Shown in pieces: positions 35,625 through 44,063 of a DNA stretch of 46,544 bases; the first letter of the stretch is position 1, and each line of letters begins with the position of its first letter. Source of the DNA: Gordonia soli NBRC 108243 (GTDB lineage Bacteria > Actinomycetota > Actinomycetes > Mycobacteriales > Mycobacteriaceae); contig NZ_BANX01000009.1 of assembly GCF_000334455.1 (NCBI RefSeq), forward strand, positions 1 through 46,544, read 5' to 3'. A program made the position numbers and the translations under genes. Below the pieces are notes generated by a model, which saw only the letters and a program-made list of their open reading frames with translations, made no database searches and was not told where the DNA came from.

Positions 35625-36611
35625 ATGCGTGCTGTCAGCGGTTCCGAATCCTTGTCCGTCACCACCGTGCCCGACCCGACCACTGGCCCGGGCGAGGTGA
35701 TCATCGACGTCGCGGCCGCGGGTGTCAACCGCGCCGACCTCATGCAACGGCAGGGCAAGTACCCGCCGCCACCGGGCGCGTCGGACATCCTCGGGCTGGA
35801 GGTTTCCGGTCGGATCGCCGAGATCGGCGCCGAGGTGACCGGATGGTCGGTCGGTGACGAGGTCTGCGCGCTGCTCGCGGGCGGCGGATACGCAGAGCGG
35901 GTGGCGGTCCCTGCCCCGCAGGTGCTCCCCGTCCCGGCCGGTGTCGACCTGGTGTCCGCCGCGGCTCTGCCCGAGGTGGCCTGCACGGTAATGTCCAACG
36001 TGATCCTCACCGGTGGTCTCGCCGCCGGCGACCTCTTCCTGGTGCACGGCGGCTCCAGCGGCATCGGCACCCACGCGATCCAGGTCGCGCACGCGATCGG
36101 TGCGCGGGTCGCGACCACCGCACGCACCGAGGCAAAACGTGATCGCTGCCGTGAGCTCGGTGCGGACATCGTGATCGATTACACCGCAGAAGATTTCGCC
36201 GACATCGTCACCGCCGAAGGTGGCGCCGAGGTCATCCTCGACCTGCTCGGCGCGAAGTACCTCGAGCGCAATGTCGACGCACTGGGCACCGGTGGGCGCC
36301 TCGTCATCATCGGCATGCAGGGCGGGATCAAGGCCGAACTGAACATCGCCAAGCTGCTCACCAAGCGCGCCGCCGTCTTCGGGACCACCCTGCGCGCGCG
36401 TCCGGTCGACGGCCCCGACGGGAAGGGCGAGATCGTCGCCGCCACCCATAGACACACGTGGCCGTTGATCGAGTCCGGACAGGTGATGCCGATCGTCGAT
36501 CGCGTGTTCTCACTCGACGACGTCGAGGCCGCGCACGCACATCTCGACGGCGGGGACGCGATCGGGAAGGTCCTGCTGAGCGTCGGGGCGGACACAGACC
36601 GAGACGGGTGA
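35625..36611 (+). CDS. NAD(P)H-quinone oxidoreductase, zeta-crystallin/PIG3 type
   Basis: A 328-residue medium-chain dehydrogenase/reductase of the zinc-free quinone reductase group. The GroES-like N-terminus shows PGEVIIDVAAAGVNRADLMQRQGKYPPPPGAS, and the Rossmann part starts at LVHGGSSGIGTHAIQVAHAIGARV. The run of prolines and the NRADLMQR motif are typical of the PIG3 subgroup that reduces quinones with NADPH. It is divergent from the propeller gene (84 bases) and convergent with a MarR gene (11 bases), which may control it. Confidence 0.9.
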   Translation: MRAVSGSESLSVTTVPDPTTGPGEVIIDVAAAGVNRADLMQRQGKYPPPPGASDILGLEVSGRIAEIGAEVTGWSVGDEVCALLAGGGYAERVAVPAPQVLPVPAGVDLVSAAALPEVACTVMSNVILTGGLAAGDLFLVHGGSSGIGTHAIQVAHAIGARVATTARTEAKRDRCRELGADIVIDYTAEDFADIVTAEGGAEVILDLLGAKYLERNVDALGTGGRLVIIGMQGGIKAELNIAKLLTKRAAVFGTTLRARPVDGPDGKGEIVAATHRHTWPLIESGQVMPIVDRVFSLDDVEAAHAHLDGGDAIGKVLLSVGADTDRDG

Positions 36612-36621
36612 CCCGGAAGCC

Positions 36622-37077
36622 TCAGAGGTTGTCGGCGATCCTGCCGAAGATCCGGCCGAGGCTCTCGAAATCCTCGTCCGACAGTACGTCGATGACGTGC
36701 TGTCGGATCAGGATGTCGCGGGCCTTCACATGTTCACGGAGGACGTCGCGCCCGTGGTCGGTGACGCGGACGAGTCGATGCCGACCGTCGACAGGTGAAC
36801 TGACGCGCTCGACCGACCCCTCGTCGATGAGTCGGGCGACGTGTCGGGACAGCGTGCTGAGGCGGATGTGCGTCCGACCGGCGAGCTCGCTGATGCTGCA
36901 CAGCGTGGATGCGTCGAGGGCCTCGAGTACCCGTAGGTCAGCCGGCGACAGGTTGCTGCGGGCCATGCTCTCGTTCACCACCGCGAGCAGACCCCACCCG
37001 CCGTCGACGACCTGACGCCAGACTGCCTGCTCCGCCTCGGACAGCGATGCGTCGCCGCCGTCGGGACGTGCGCTCAC
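36622..37077 (-). CDS. MarR family transcriptional regulator
   Basis: A 151-residue winged-helix repressor. The dimer helix is EQAVWRQVVDGGWGLLAVVNE, the HTH is CSISELAGRTHIRLSTLSRHVARLIDEGSV, and the wing is SSPVDGRHRLVRVTDHGRDVL, followed by C-terminal helices. Its C-terminus faces the quinone oxidoreductase gene. A 15-base tandem repeat lies 30 bases upstream of its start and may be its own operator. Many MarR proteins next to quinone reductases respond to electrophiles or quinones; that is an inference here. Confidence 0.9.
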   Translation of the reverse strand: MSARPDGGDASLSEAEQAVWRQVVDGGWGLLAVVNESMARSNLSPADLRVLEALDASTLCSISELAGRTHIRLSTLSRHVARLIDEGSVERVSSPVDGRHRLVRVTDHGRDVLREHVKARDILIRQHVIDVLSDEDFESLGRIFGRIADNL

Positions 37078-37106
37078 GACGTGACCTCGTAACGGGAGTG
37101 GAGAGT

Positions 37107-37136
37107 ATTCATCACGGCAAAATTCATCTCGGCAAA
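37107..37136. promoter_or_regulatory. 15-base tandem repeat, operator candidate
   Basis: ATTCATCACGGCAAA is followed directly by ATTCATCTCGGCAAA, one mismatch apart. It lies between the start of the MarR gene (37077) and the 3' end of the neighbouring gene at 37183. The only use apparent for it is as a regulator-binding site in the MarR promoter. Confidence 0.5.
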
Positions 37137-37182
37137 CCTAACCCGACGGACACAGGTATGGCGAAACCGGTGCGCCGGGCGG

Positions 37183-38379
37183 TCAGCCCAGTGAGCCGAG
37201 CGTGCGCACCAGGTGGTCGACCTCGTACGGGGTCGAGTAGGGGCCGAGACCGACGGTGACCGCCCCGCCGAAGTCGTCGACACCGACGCGATGCAGCGCA
37301 CGGCTGGGGACATCGGCGAGCGCACAGATGCCGTTGTCGGCCAGTCGGCGGACGACCTTGTCGGCGCTGACGCCCTCGAAGGTGAAACTGACCGCCGGGA
37401 TGCGGTGTTCGATCGTTCCGACCACGTTGACCTGATTCAGGTGCTGGAGGGTGGAGATGAGATAGAAGGTCAATCGCTGCAGGTACTCGTAGACTCCGTC
37501 GAGCGCTTTCACGAGTCGGCGCCGCCGCTTGCCGATGGCCGTGTCGTCCAGCGAGGCCAGATGCTCGACCGACGCCACCAGACCCGCCAACAGCGCTCCG
37601 GCGTGCGGTTCGGGTTCCAGGCGCGCGGGGCCGGTGGCGCGCGGGTCCATCGACAGCGGCCGCAGGCGATCGATCATCCGCGGATTGCGGAAGGCCAGTG
37701 CGGCGATGCGGGGGCCGCCCCATCGCTCCGCGGACACCACCATCACATCGGCCGCGAGCTCGTCGATGTCGAGCGAGATGTAGGGCGCAGCACTGGTGGC
37801 GTCGACGATCAGCGTCGCCCCGACCTCGTGCACCTGTTTGGCGACCTCGGCGATGTCGGTGATGGCACCGGTCGTCGACGACGCGAGGGTCACCGCGACC
37901 ACCGCGGTCTTCTCCGACAGGAGGTCGGCGAACTGCCAGGCCGGCAACGCGCCGGTCTCCACGTCGACCTCGGCCCAGCGGACCCGCCCGCCGAAGCGGT
38001 CTGCCGTGCGCACCCACGGCACGATGTTGGGTTCGTCGTCTTGTCGGGTGACCACCACGTCCCCGCGCAGCCAGGTCTCCGGCGTCATCGCCTCGGCCAG
38101 GCCGGCGAGCAGAACTGCGCGCGATGGGCCGAGCACGATGCCGGCGGAGTCGGCGGCGACCAGATCGGCAACCGCACGACGAGCGGTGTCGACCATCTCG
38201 GCGGATGCGTGCGCGGCAGGATAGACACCGCCCGGGGCGGAGACGAGTTGCCGGAACCCTGCCGACACCGCGGTCGCCACCGAGTCGGGGATCTGCATTC
38301 CGACCTGCGGATCCAGATGAATCCAGCCGTCGCCGAGCGAGGGGAACAACCCACGCACCGCGGCGACATCGAAGGCCAT
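37183..38379 (-). CDS. Cysteine desulfurase-like protein lacking the PLP lysine
   Basis: A 398-residue protein of the class V aminotransferase / SufS-like superfamily. The fold markers are present: IHLDPQVGMQIP near the N-terminus, IVLGPSRAVLL, the VDATSAAPYISLDI segment (Asp193 in the PLP-pyridine position), and the C-terminal half with FTFEGVSADKVVRRLADNGI. Where SufS has S-G-H-K-x-x-G-P, this protein reads S216-A-E-R219-W-G-G-P, so the Schiff-base lysine is replaced by Arg. It probably cannot act as a normal PLP enzyme, though a binding role is possible. Mycobacterial relatives next to bpa seem to share a non-lysine residue here (from memory). The start ATG 38379 is 105 bases from the divergent bpa. 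Confidence 0.82.
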   Translation of the reverse strand: MAFDVAAVRGLFPSLGDGWIHLDPQVGMQIPDSVATAVSAGFRQLVSAPGGVYPAAHASAEMVDTARRAVADLVAADSAGIVLGPSRAVLLAGLAEAMTPETWLRGDVVVTRQDDEPNIVPWVRTADRFGGRVRWAEVDVETGALPAWQFADLLSEKTAVVAVTLASSTTGAITDIAEVAKQVHEVGATLIVDATSAAPYISLDIDELAADVMVVSAERWGGPRIAALAFRNPRMIDRLRPLSMDPRATGPARLEPEPHAGALLAGLVASVEHLASLDDTAIGKRRRRLVKALDGVYEYLQRLTFYLISTLQHLNQVNVVGTIEHRIPAVSFTFEGVSADKVVRRLADNGICALADVPSRALHRVGVDDFGGAVTVGLGPYSTPYEVDHLVRTLGSLG

Positions 38380-38484
38380 GGGGAACACCCTAGACTCCGA
38401 GGTCCCGCCGTTCGACGTACCCGATCTCCCCCGCCGGACCCGACCTTTGAGGTTCCGGCACGGGCAGTTGGGCACAATGGGGCC

Positions 38485-39033
38485 ATGACTCCTCCCGCGT
38501 TCGGCAGCCCAGACCCGCGATCCGCCTCGGCGCCCGGCGGCGAGCCCGGCGACGGCGACCAGGTGATCATCGTCGGCGGACAAGGTGAGGGTGACGACGC
38601 CGACCCGTCGGTGGCCGACCTGGTCGAACAGCCCGCAAAGGTGATGCGGATCGGGACGATGATCAAGCAACTCCTCGAGGAGGTCCGAGCGGCACCGCTC
38701 GACGACGCCAGTCGTAACCGGCTCCGAGAGATCCATCAGTCGTCGATCCGCGAGCTCGAGGACGGTCTGGCACCGGAGCTCCGCGAGGAGCTGGAGCGGC
38801 TCGCCCTGCCGTTCTCCGACGATGCGACGCCATCCGACGCGGAGCTGCGCATCGCACAGGCGCAGCTGGTCGGCTGGCTGGAAGGACTGTTCCACGGCAT
38901 CCAGACCGCTCTGTTCGCCCAGCAGATGGCCGCCCGTGCGCAACTCGAGCAGATGCGACAGGGTGCCCTCCCGCCAGGCGTCACCATGACGCCCGGCCAG
39001 GGGCAGGGCCCGAGCACTGGTCAGTACCTCTGA
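38485..39033 (+). CDS. bpa: Bacterial proteasome activator Bpa (DUF2587)
   Basis: An ATP-independent ring-shaped activator that opens the 20S proteasome of actinobacteria. The 182-residue product has a disordered Gly/Asp/Pro-rich N-terminus and a four-helix core (MIKQLLEEVRAAPLDDASRNRLREIHQSS, then ELREELERLALPFS and AQAQLVGWLEGLFHGIQTALFAQQM). It ends in G-Q-Y-L, the C-terminal motif that docks into the proteasome alpha ring. ATG 38485 gives the N-terminus MTPPAFGSPD; the much longer open frame upstream is antisense to the neighbouring gene. The proteasome genes themselves are not in this window. Confidence 0.93.
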   Translation: MTPPAFGSPDPRSASAPGGEPGDGDQVIIVGGQGEGDDADPSVADLVEQPAKVMRIGTMIKQLLEEVRAAPLDDASRNRLREIHQSSIRELEDGLAPELREELERLALPFSDDATPSDAELRIAQAQLVGWLEGLFHGIQTALFAQQMAARAQLEQMRQGALPPGVTMTPGQGQGPSTGQYL

Positions 39034-39124
39034 CCACCATCGGGGCCGCCCCGGACACGCCTCGGATGCCCCGGGACCGATCGTCCGACGGGCGTCGGCT
39101 CCACCGCTTGTATGCTGAGTCCCC

Positions 39125-39988
39125 GTGTCAGCGGTAGTGAACGACGACGCCATCCCGGCGCGCCCGACGGCCTCCGGGTCCCGCACGCTGCGTCGCGCGT
39201 TCGGCGACCTCAACGCCGGCCTGCGCAACCGCGAACTGTGGTTGCACCTCGGATGGCAGGACATCAAACAGCGGTATCGCCGGTCCGTGCTGGGACCGCT
39301 CTGGATCACCGTCGCCACGGGTGTGACCGCGGTCGCGATGGGCCTGCTCTACGGCGAGCTGTTCGGGATGGACATCAAGGTCTTCCTCCCCTACGTCACG
39401 CTCGGCTTCATCTTCTGGAACTTCATCCAGGCCTCGATCCTCGACGGTTCGGTGGTGTTCTCCACCAACGAGGGACTGATCAAACAGATCCCGGCACCGG
39501 TCAGCGTGCACGTGTACCGGGTGGTGTGGCGACAGCTGATCATCTTCGCGCACAACATCGTGATCTACGCGATCGTCTTCGCGATCTTCCCGCAACCACT
39601 GAACTGGACTGCGCTGCTGGTGTTCCCGGCGATCGTCCTGTTCGTGCTGAACGGACTGTGGGTCACCATCGTGTTCGGCATCCTGTCGACCCGATTCCGC
39701 GACATCGGTCAATTGCTCACCACCGCGGTGCAATTGGTGTTCTTCATGACACCGATCATCTGGACCACCACGAGCCTGCACAACACGACCGGCCAGACGT
39801 CGAGCCGCCTGAAGCTGGTGGAGCTCAACCCGATGTTCCACTACATCGAGATCGCACGCGGACCGCTGCTGGGCGAGCCGGTGGAGTTCTACCACTGGGC
39901 GATCGTGCTGGGCTGCACGGCGGTCGGATGGCTGATGGCGATCCTGGTGATGCGCAACTATCGCGCCCGGGTCTCGTACTGGGTGTAG
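39125..39988 (+). CDS. wzm: Galactan/O-antigen ABC exporter permease (Wzm/RfbD)
   Basis: Membrane component of an ABC-2 type exporter for lipid-linked polysaccharide. In mycolic-acid bacteria this is the exporter of the galactan precursor of arabinogalactan. The 287-residue product has an N-terminal amphipathic segment, GWQDIKQRYRRSVLGPLWITV, and six membrane helices with the ALLVFPAIVLFVLNGLWVTIVFG stretch and the terminal FYHWAIVLG region. GTG 39125 is the start. It is followed after 10 bases by the ATPase gene and then glfT1, so the three form one operon. Confidence 0.92.
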   Translation: MSAVVNDDAIPARPTASGSRTLRRAFGDLNAGLRNRELWLHLGWQDIKQRYRRSVLGPLWITVATGVTAVAMGLLYGELFGMDIKVFLPYVTLGFIFWNFIQASILDGSVVFSTNEGLIKQIPAPVSVHVYRVVWRQLIIFAHNIVIYAIVFAIFPQPLNWTALLVFPAIVLFVLNGLWVTIVFGILSTRFRDIGQLLTTAVQLVFFMTPIIWTTTSLHNTTGQTSSRLKLVELNPMFHYIEIARGPLLGEPVEFYHWAIVLGCTAVGWLMAILVMRNYRARVSYWV

Positions 39989-39998
39989 GAGGACGACA

Positions 39999-40856
39999 AT
40001 GGGAGCGAGTAGCGAGGTACGGGTCGACACCTGGGATGCCTGCGTGGACTTCCCGATCTTCGACGCGAAGACGCGGTCGCTGAAGAAGTCGGTGCTCGGC
40101 AAGGCCGGCGGTGTCATCGGGTCCACCGAGTCGAACGTGGTGGTGGTCGAGGCGCTCAAGAACGTCAACCTCCATCTGCAGCACGGTGACCGCATCGGGC
40201 TGGTCGGCCACAACGGCGCCGGGAAGTCGACGTTGCTGCGCCTCCTGTCGGGGATCTACGAACCGACCCGTGGCGCGTGCACGATCCGTGGGCGCGTGGC
40301 GCCGGTCTTCGACCTCGGCGTCGGCATGGACCCGGAGATCTCGGGCTACGAGAACATCATCATCCGCGGCATGTTCCTGGGCATGACACGCAAGGAGATG
40401 CTCAAGAAGATCGACGACATCGCCGAGTTCACCGAGCTGGGTGACTACCTGCAGATGCCACTCCGCACATACTCCACCGGCATGCGCGTGCGCGTCGCGC
40501 TCGGCGTGGTCACCAGCATCGACCCCGAGATCCTGATCCTCGACGAGGGCATCGGCGCGGTCGACGCGGAATTCATGAAGAAGGCACGGGTCCGGCTCCA
40601 GGCGTTGGTCGAGCGGTCGGGAATCCTGGTCTTCGCGAGCCACTCCAACGAGTTCCTCGCCCAGCTCTGCGATCGCGCACTGTGGATCGACCACGGCGAG
40701 GTCCGGATGGACGGTGGCATCGAAGAGGTCGTCGAGGCCTACGAGGGCCCGACCGCCGCGGCCCACGTCCGCAAGGTGATCGCGTCGACGCAGCAGGAAG
40801 ACTCCGGGACCACGGGCTCAGGCACCGGCACCGGCACCGATGAGGCGTCAGCGTGA
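39999..40856 (+). CDS. wzt: Galactan/O-antigen ABC exporter ATPase (Wzt/RfbE)
   Basis: ATP-binding partner of the permease upstream. The 285-residue product has Walker A G70-H-N-G-A-G-K-S-T78, a Q-loop-like FDLGVGMDPEISGYENI segment typical of polysaccharide exporters, the signature YSTGMRVRVALG, Walker B ILILDEGIGAVD, and the H-loop FASHSNEFL. There is no long C-terminal carbohydrate-binding domain, only a Gly/Thr/Ser tail. GGAGGA lies 6 bases before the ATG. The stop overlaps the glfT1 start by 4 bases. Confidence 0.94.
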   Translation: MGASSEVRVDTWDACVDFPIFDAKTRSLKKSVLGKAGGVIGSTESNVVVVEALKNVNLHLQHGDRIGLVGHNGAGKSTLLRLLSGIYEPTRGACTIRGRVAPVFDLGVGMDPEISGYENIIIRGMFLGMTRKEMLKKIDDIAEFTELGDYLQMPLRTYSTGMRVRVALGVVTSIDPEILILDEGIGAVDAEFMKKARVRLQALVERSGILVFASHSNEFLAQLCDRALWIDHGEVRMDGGIEEVVEAYEGPTAAAHVRKVIASTQQEDSGTTGSGTGTGTDEASA

Positions 40857-41785
40857 CGAAAGCCGGTGACCGCGTCGTCGCCGTCGTGGTGACACATCGT
40901 CGTGTCGCCCTGCTGGCCGAGTCCCTGGCCGTGGTGTCGACTCAGGACCGCCCGGTCGACCACCTGGTGGTGGTCGACAATGCCGACGAGCCGGCCGTCG
41001 CCGAACTGGTCGCGTCACAGCCGATCCCGACCACCTACCTCGGGTCGCAGCGCAACCTCGGTGGGGCGGGCGGGTTCGCCCTCGGGATGCTGCATGCGCT
41101 GGCACTGGGCGCTGATTGGGTGTGGTGCGCCGACGACGACGGCCGTCCGGACGGACCGTCGGTGTTGTCCACCTTGCTCGACTGCGCCGCCCGGCACGGT
41201 CTCGACGAGGTGTCGCCGGTGGTGGCGAACATCGACGACCTCGACACCCTGGCCTTCCCACTGCGCCGCGGGTTGGTCTGGCGCCGTAGGCGCTCTGAGC
41301 TGTTCGCCGACACCGACGCCGGGAGCGCAGCGAGCGAGTCCGACGATCTCCTGCCGGGCATCGCGTCTCTGATGAACGGTGCGCTGTTCTCGGCACGCGC
41401 CATCGACGAGATCGGGGTCCCCGACCTCCGGCTCTTCTTCCGCGGCGACGAGGTAGAGATGCACCGGCGGCTCCAGCGGTCCGGCCTGAAGTTCGGGACC
41501 TGCCTGACCACCGGGTACCTGCACCCCGACGGCTCGGCGGAGTTCCGCCCCATCCTCGGTGGCCGGATGCACACGCAGTACCCCGACGACGACACCAAGC
41601 GGTACTTCACCTACCGCAATCGCGGATACCTCATGAGTCAGCCGGGAATGCGGAAGTTGTTGCCGCAGGAGTACGCCCGCTTCGGATGGTATTTCCTGGT
41701 CCAACAACGGGATCCGCGTGGATTCGCGGAATGGGTCCGGCTCCGCCGCCTGGGTCGACGAGAGCGCTTCTCCCGACCGTCCTGA
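40853..41785 (+). CDS. glfT1: Galactofuranosyltransferase GlfT1
   Basis: GT2-type glycosyltransferase that adds the first galactofuranose units to the decaprenyl-linked disaccharide-rhamnose primer of arabinogalactan; named from sequence and from its place next to wzm-wzt. The 310-residue product has VVAVVVTHRR at the N-terminus, LVVVDNAD, the D94-D95-D96 motif in WCADDDGRPDG, SLMNGALFSARAIDEIG, and RGDEVEMHRRLQRSG with the catalytic acidic residues. A Ser/Ala/Glu loop near residues 157-163 is encoded by a copy of the short repeat also found in nuoM and nuoN. It begins at GTG 40853, overlapping wzt. Confidence 0.92.
   Translation: MTKAGDRVVAVVVTHRRVALLAESLAVVSTQDRPVDHLVVVDNADEPAVAELVASQPIPTTYLGSQRNLGGAGGFALGMLHALALGADWVWCADDDGRPDGPSVLSTLLDCAARHGLDEVSPVVANIDDLDTLAFPLRRGLVWRRRRSELFADTDAGSAASESDDLLPGIASLMNGALFSARAIDEIGVPDLRLFFRGDEVEMHRRLQRSGLKFGTCLTTGYLHPDGSAEFRPILGGRMHTQYPDDDTKRYFTYRNRGYLMSQPGMRKLLPQEYARFGWYFLVQQRDPRGFAEWVRLRRLGRRERFSRPS
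41321..41340 (+). repeat. Short GC-rich in-frame repeat, copy 3 (in glfT1)
   Basis: The sequence begins GGGAGCGCAGCGAGCG and is preceded by GCC, as in the copies at 7729 and 10116. It encodes Gly-Ser-Ala-Ala-Ser in a hydrophilic loop of GlfT1. Confidence 0.5.
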
Positions 41786-41827
41786 TCGACGAGCGTCACC
41801 GCCGACGACGGTGTTCAATGGGCAATC

Positions 41828-43150
41828 ATGAGCGACCCGTCGAATGCCCTGTCCGGCTCGTCCACGTTGGCGCCCGGTGCGACCGACCACTTGGTGCGCT
41901 ACGGATCGGCGTTCGTTCCGCTGCTCATCGAGCGGGCCGCCGGTTCGTCCGTGTTCACCTCGTCGGGTGACGAGATCCTCGACTTCACCTCGGGGCAGAT
42001 GAGTTCACTTCTCGGACACGGTCATCCCGACATCGTCGAGACCGTGTCCAACTCGGTCGCCACCCTCGACCACCTGTTCTCGGGAATGGTCAGTCAGCCG
42101 TTGCTGGACGTCGCGGCCGCGCTCTCGGACACCCTTCCGGCCCCGTTGCGCAAGGTCCTGCTGCTGACCACCGGCGCCGAGTCCAACGAGGCGGCGCTCG
42201 AACTGGCCAAGCTGTACACCGGACGGCACGAGATCATCTCCTTCGACCGGTCCTGGCACGGCATGACCTCGGGGGCACGGGCCGCGACCTTCTCCGCCGG
42301 TCGGCGCGGCTATGGCCCGATGGTGCCGGGCAACCTGGCCCTGCCCACGCCCGATGCCCTGCGATCGCCGTTCCGGCACGCGGACGGCAGTTACGACTGG
42401 GAGACCGAGCTGGACTACGGCTTTCGGCTTATCGACCGGCAGTCCGTGGGAAGCCTCGCCGCAGCGATCGTCGAGCCGATCATCTCCTCGGGCGGACTCA
42501 TCGACCTCCCCGTCGGATACCTCGCCCGCCTGCACGAGCGGTGCGTCGAGCGTGGCATGTTGCTGATCGCCGACGAGGCGCAGACCGGACTGGGGCGCAC
42601 CGGTGCGATGTACGCATTCGAGCGTGACGGCGTGGTGCCGGACCTGGTGACCCTGTCGAAGACTCTGGGTGCGGGGCTCCCCGTCGCGGCGGTCGTCACC
42701 TCGCCGGAGATCGAGGAGGTATGCCATGAGCGTGGATTCCTCTTCTTCACCACCCATGTCTCCGATCCTCTCGCCGCGGCGGTGGCGCTCACCGTCTTGC
42801 GAGTCATCGACCGTGACGGCCTCGTCGACCGCTCGCAGAAGCTCGGTGAACAGCTCCGCGACCGCCTCACCGGTCTGCAGGATCGCTTCGAGGTCGTCGT
42901 CGACGTGCGCGGACGCGGACTGTTACAAGGCCTCGAGCTCACCGGGGACGCCCGGTCCGACCGTTCCGCCGACGAGTTCGGCCGCGACCTGACAGGCGAG
43001 TGTCTCTCTCGTGGATTGCATCTCAACATCGTCCAACTGCCGGGACTGGGTGGAGTCTTCCGGATCGCCCCGCCGCTGACGATCGGTGAGGATGACCTCC
43101 ACCGCGGGATGGACATCCTCACCGATTCGATCGTCGCCGTCAGTCGGTGA
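41828..43150 (+). CDS. Class III PLP-dependent aminotransferase (dialkylglycine decarboxylase-like)
   Basis: A 440-residue class III aminotransferase. Motifs in order are LDFTSGQMSSLLGHGHP, LLTTGAESNEAALELAKLYTG, DRSWHGMTSGARAAT, the EPIISSGGLIDLP strand, LLIADEAQTGLGRTGAMYAFE with the PLP Asp, and TLSKTLGAGLPVAAV with the Schiff-base lysine. The layout and the 'DEAQTGLGRTG' motif fit 2,2-dialkylglycine decarboxylase-like enzymes or omega-aminotransferases; the substrate is open. It starts 43 bases after glfT1 but is probably not functionally tied to galactan synthesis. The 3' end overlaps the convergent DUF3159 gene by 11 bases. Confidence 0.88.
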   Translation: MSDPSNALSGSSTLAPGATDHLVRYGSAFVPLLIERAAGSSVFTSSGDEILDFTSGQMSSLLGHGHPDIVETVSNSVATLDHLFSGMVSQPLLDVAAALSDTLPAPLRKVLLLTTGAESNEAALELAKLYTGRHEIISFDRSWHGMTSGARAATFSAGRRGYGPMVPGNLALPTPDALRSPFRHADGSYDWETELDYGFRLIDRQSVGSLAAAIVEPIISSGGLIDLPVGYLARLHERCVERGMLLIADEAQTGLGRTGAMYAFERDGVVPDLVTLSKTLGAGLPVAAVVTSPEIEEVCHERGFLFFTTHVSDPLAAAVALTVLRVIDRDGLVDRSQKLGEQLRDRLTGLQDRFEVVVDVRGRGLLQGLELTGDARSDRSADEFGRDLTGECLSRGLHLNIVQLPGLGGVFRIAPPLTIGEDDLHRGMDILTDSIVAVSR

Positions 43151-43793
43151 GCCGCTTGGACGAGCGGCGGAAGGCCCACACGACCACGACCAGGGCGACA
43201 GCCAGCAGCGGGGTGCCCATGGCGACCTTGGCGAAGGCCAGCCATCCGGTGGCCTCGGACTCGTAGAGGGCCTGCTGGACCACGAACCGCGCCGAGAACA
43301 GGACGGCCAGGGTCAGGGTGGCGATGTCGTGGGCGCGGAGGACGCTCGGATCGGCGCGCCATGCGTGGCGCCGGCCGTGCAGGGCGTTCCACAGCAGTCC
43401 GGTCAGCGGGCGTCGAGCCACCAGACTCGCGATGGTGATCACTGCACCCGCGAGGCCTGCCCAGATGCCGATCAGGAAGTACCCGTCGGCCGAGCCGGTC
43501 CAGGCCGCGACACCACCGGCGACCGCGACACCGATGACCCCTCCGATGGCCGTGCTGACCCGCTCCTTGCGGGCGATCCGCCATACGGCGGTCACCGCCG
43601 CGACGGCGAGCGCGGCACCGATCGCGATCGGCAGCGACACGGCGGCGTGCGCGGCGACGAACACCACGACCGGGATGGCGCTGTAGATCATCCCGGAGAC
43701 ACCGCCGAAGCTGTCCATCAAGATCTGCTGGGCGTCCGGCGTGCGCGGCGACTCGGCGGAATCGGTGGCCGGGGTCGAGGTCGAACTCATCAT
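43140..43793 (-). CDS. DUF3159 membrane protein
   Basis: A 217-residue protein with about five to six membrane helices. A hydrophilic N-terminus leads into QQILMDSFGGVSGMIYSAIPVVVFV, then helices at about 55-75, 80-100 and 108-128, a conserved-looking loop RRPLTGLLWNALHGRRHAWRADP, and the last helices LLAVALVVVVWAF with a basic tail. This matches the actinobacterial DUF3159 family, whose role is unknown. AAGGAG lies 7 bases before ATG 43793, which decides between three adjacent candidate starts. Confidence 0.82.
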   Translation of the reverse strand: MMSSTSTPATDSAESPRTPDAQQILMDSFGGVSGMIYSAIPVVVFVAAHAAVSLPIAIGAALAVAAVTAVWRIARKERVSTAIGGVIGVAVAGGVAAWTGSADGYFLIGIWAGLAGAVITIASLVARRPLTGLLWNALHGRRHAWRADPSVLRAHDIATLTLAVLFSARFVVQQALYESEATGWLAFAKVAMGTPLLAVALVVVVWAFRRSSKRLTD

Positions 43794-44001
43794 CACAAGT
43801 CTCCTTCTCGATGGTCTCGGGTTCTGTTCTCGACTCTGCTCGGCACGAGCGCCGGTCAGTAGTACGCGGCATCACGCATTCGCCGTGACATCCCGGACGA
43901 TCGGTCGATGACAGATGTCATCCCGCCGAACTTCCGTCTCGCGGAGCGGCGTGTGACCTGCGCAGAGAGGCATACGCCGACCGTTCACCCCATCGGCAAA
44001 C

Positions 44002-44015
44002 TAGAACATGTTCTA
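44002..44015. promoter_or_regulatory. KstR-type operator
   Basis: TAGAACATGTTCTA is a perfect 14-base palindrome that fits the KstR consensus TnnAACnnGTTnnA. It lies 48 bases upstream of the F420-dependent oxidoreductase start. KstR represses steroid-degradation genes and is released by sterol-derived CoA esters. Confidence 0.75.
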
Positions 44016-44063
44016 ATCGATGGGAGGCGACGACGCCCCCGACCCGCGATCCCGAGGAGCACG

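Noticed and set aside
37213..39033. A 606-residue plus-strand open frame
   Set aside because: Only its last part (from 38485) is a gene, bpa. The upstream part is the antisense shadow of the cysteine-desulfurase-like gene.
42415..43875. A 486-residue minus-strand open frame
   Set aside because: It overlaps the class III aminotransferase and the DUF3159 gene; both have clear family motifs, and this frame has none.
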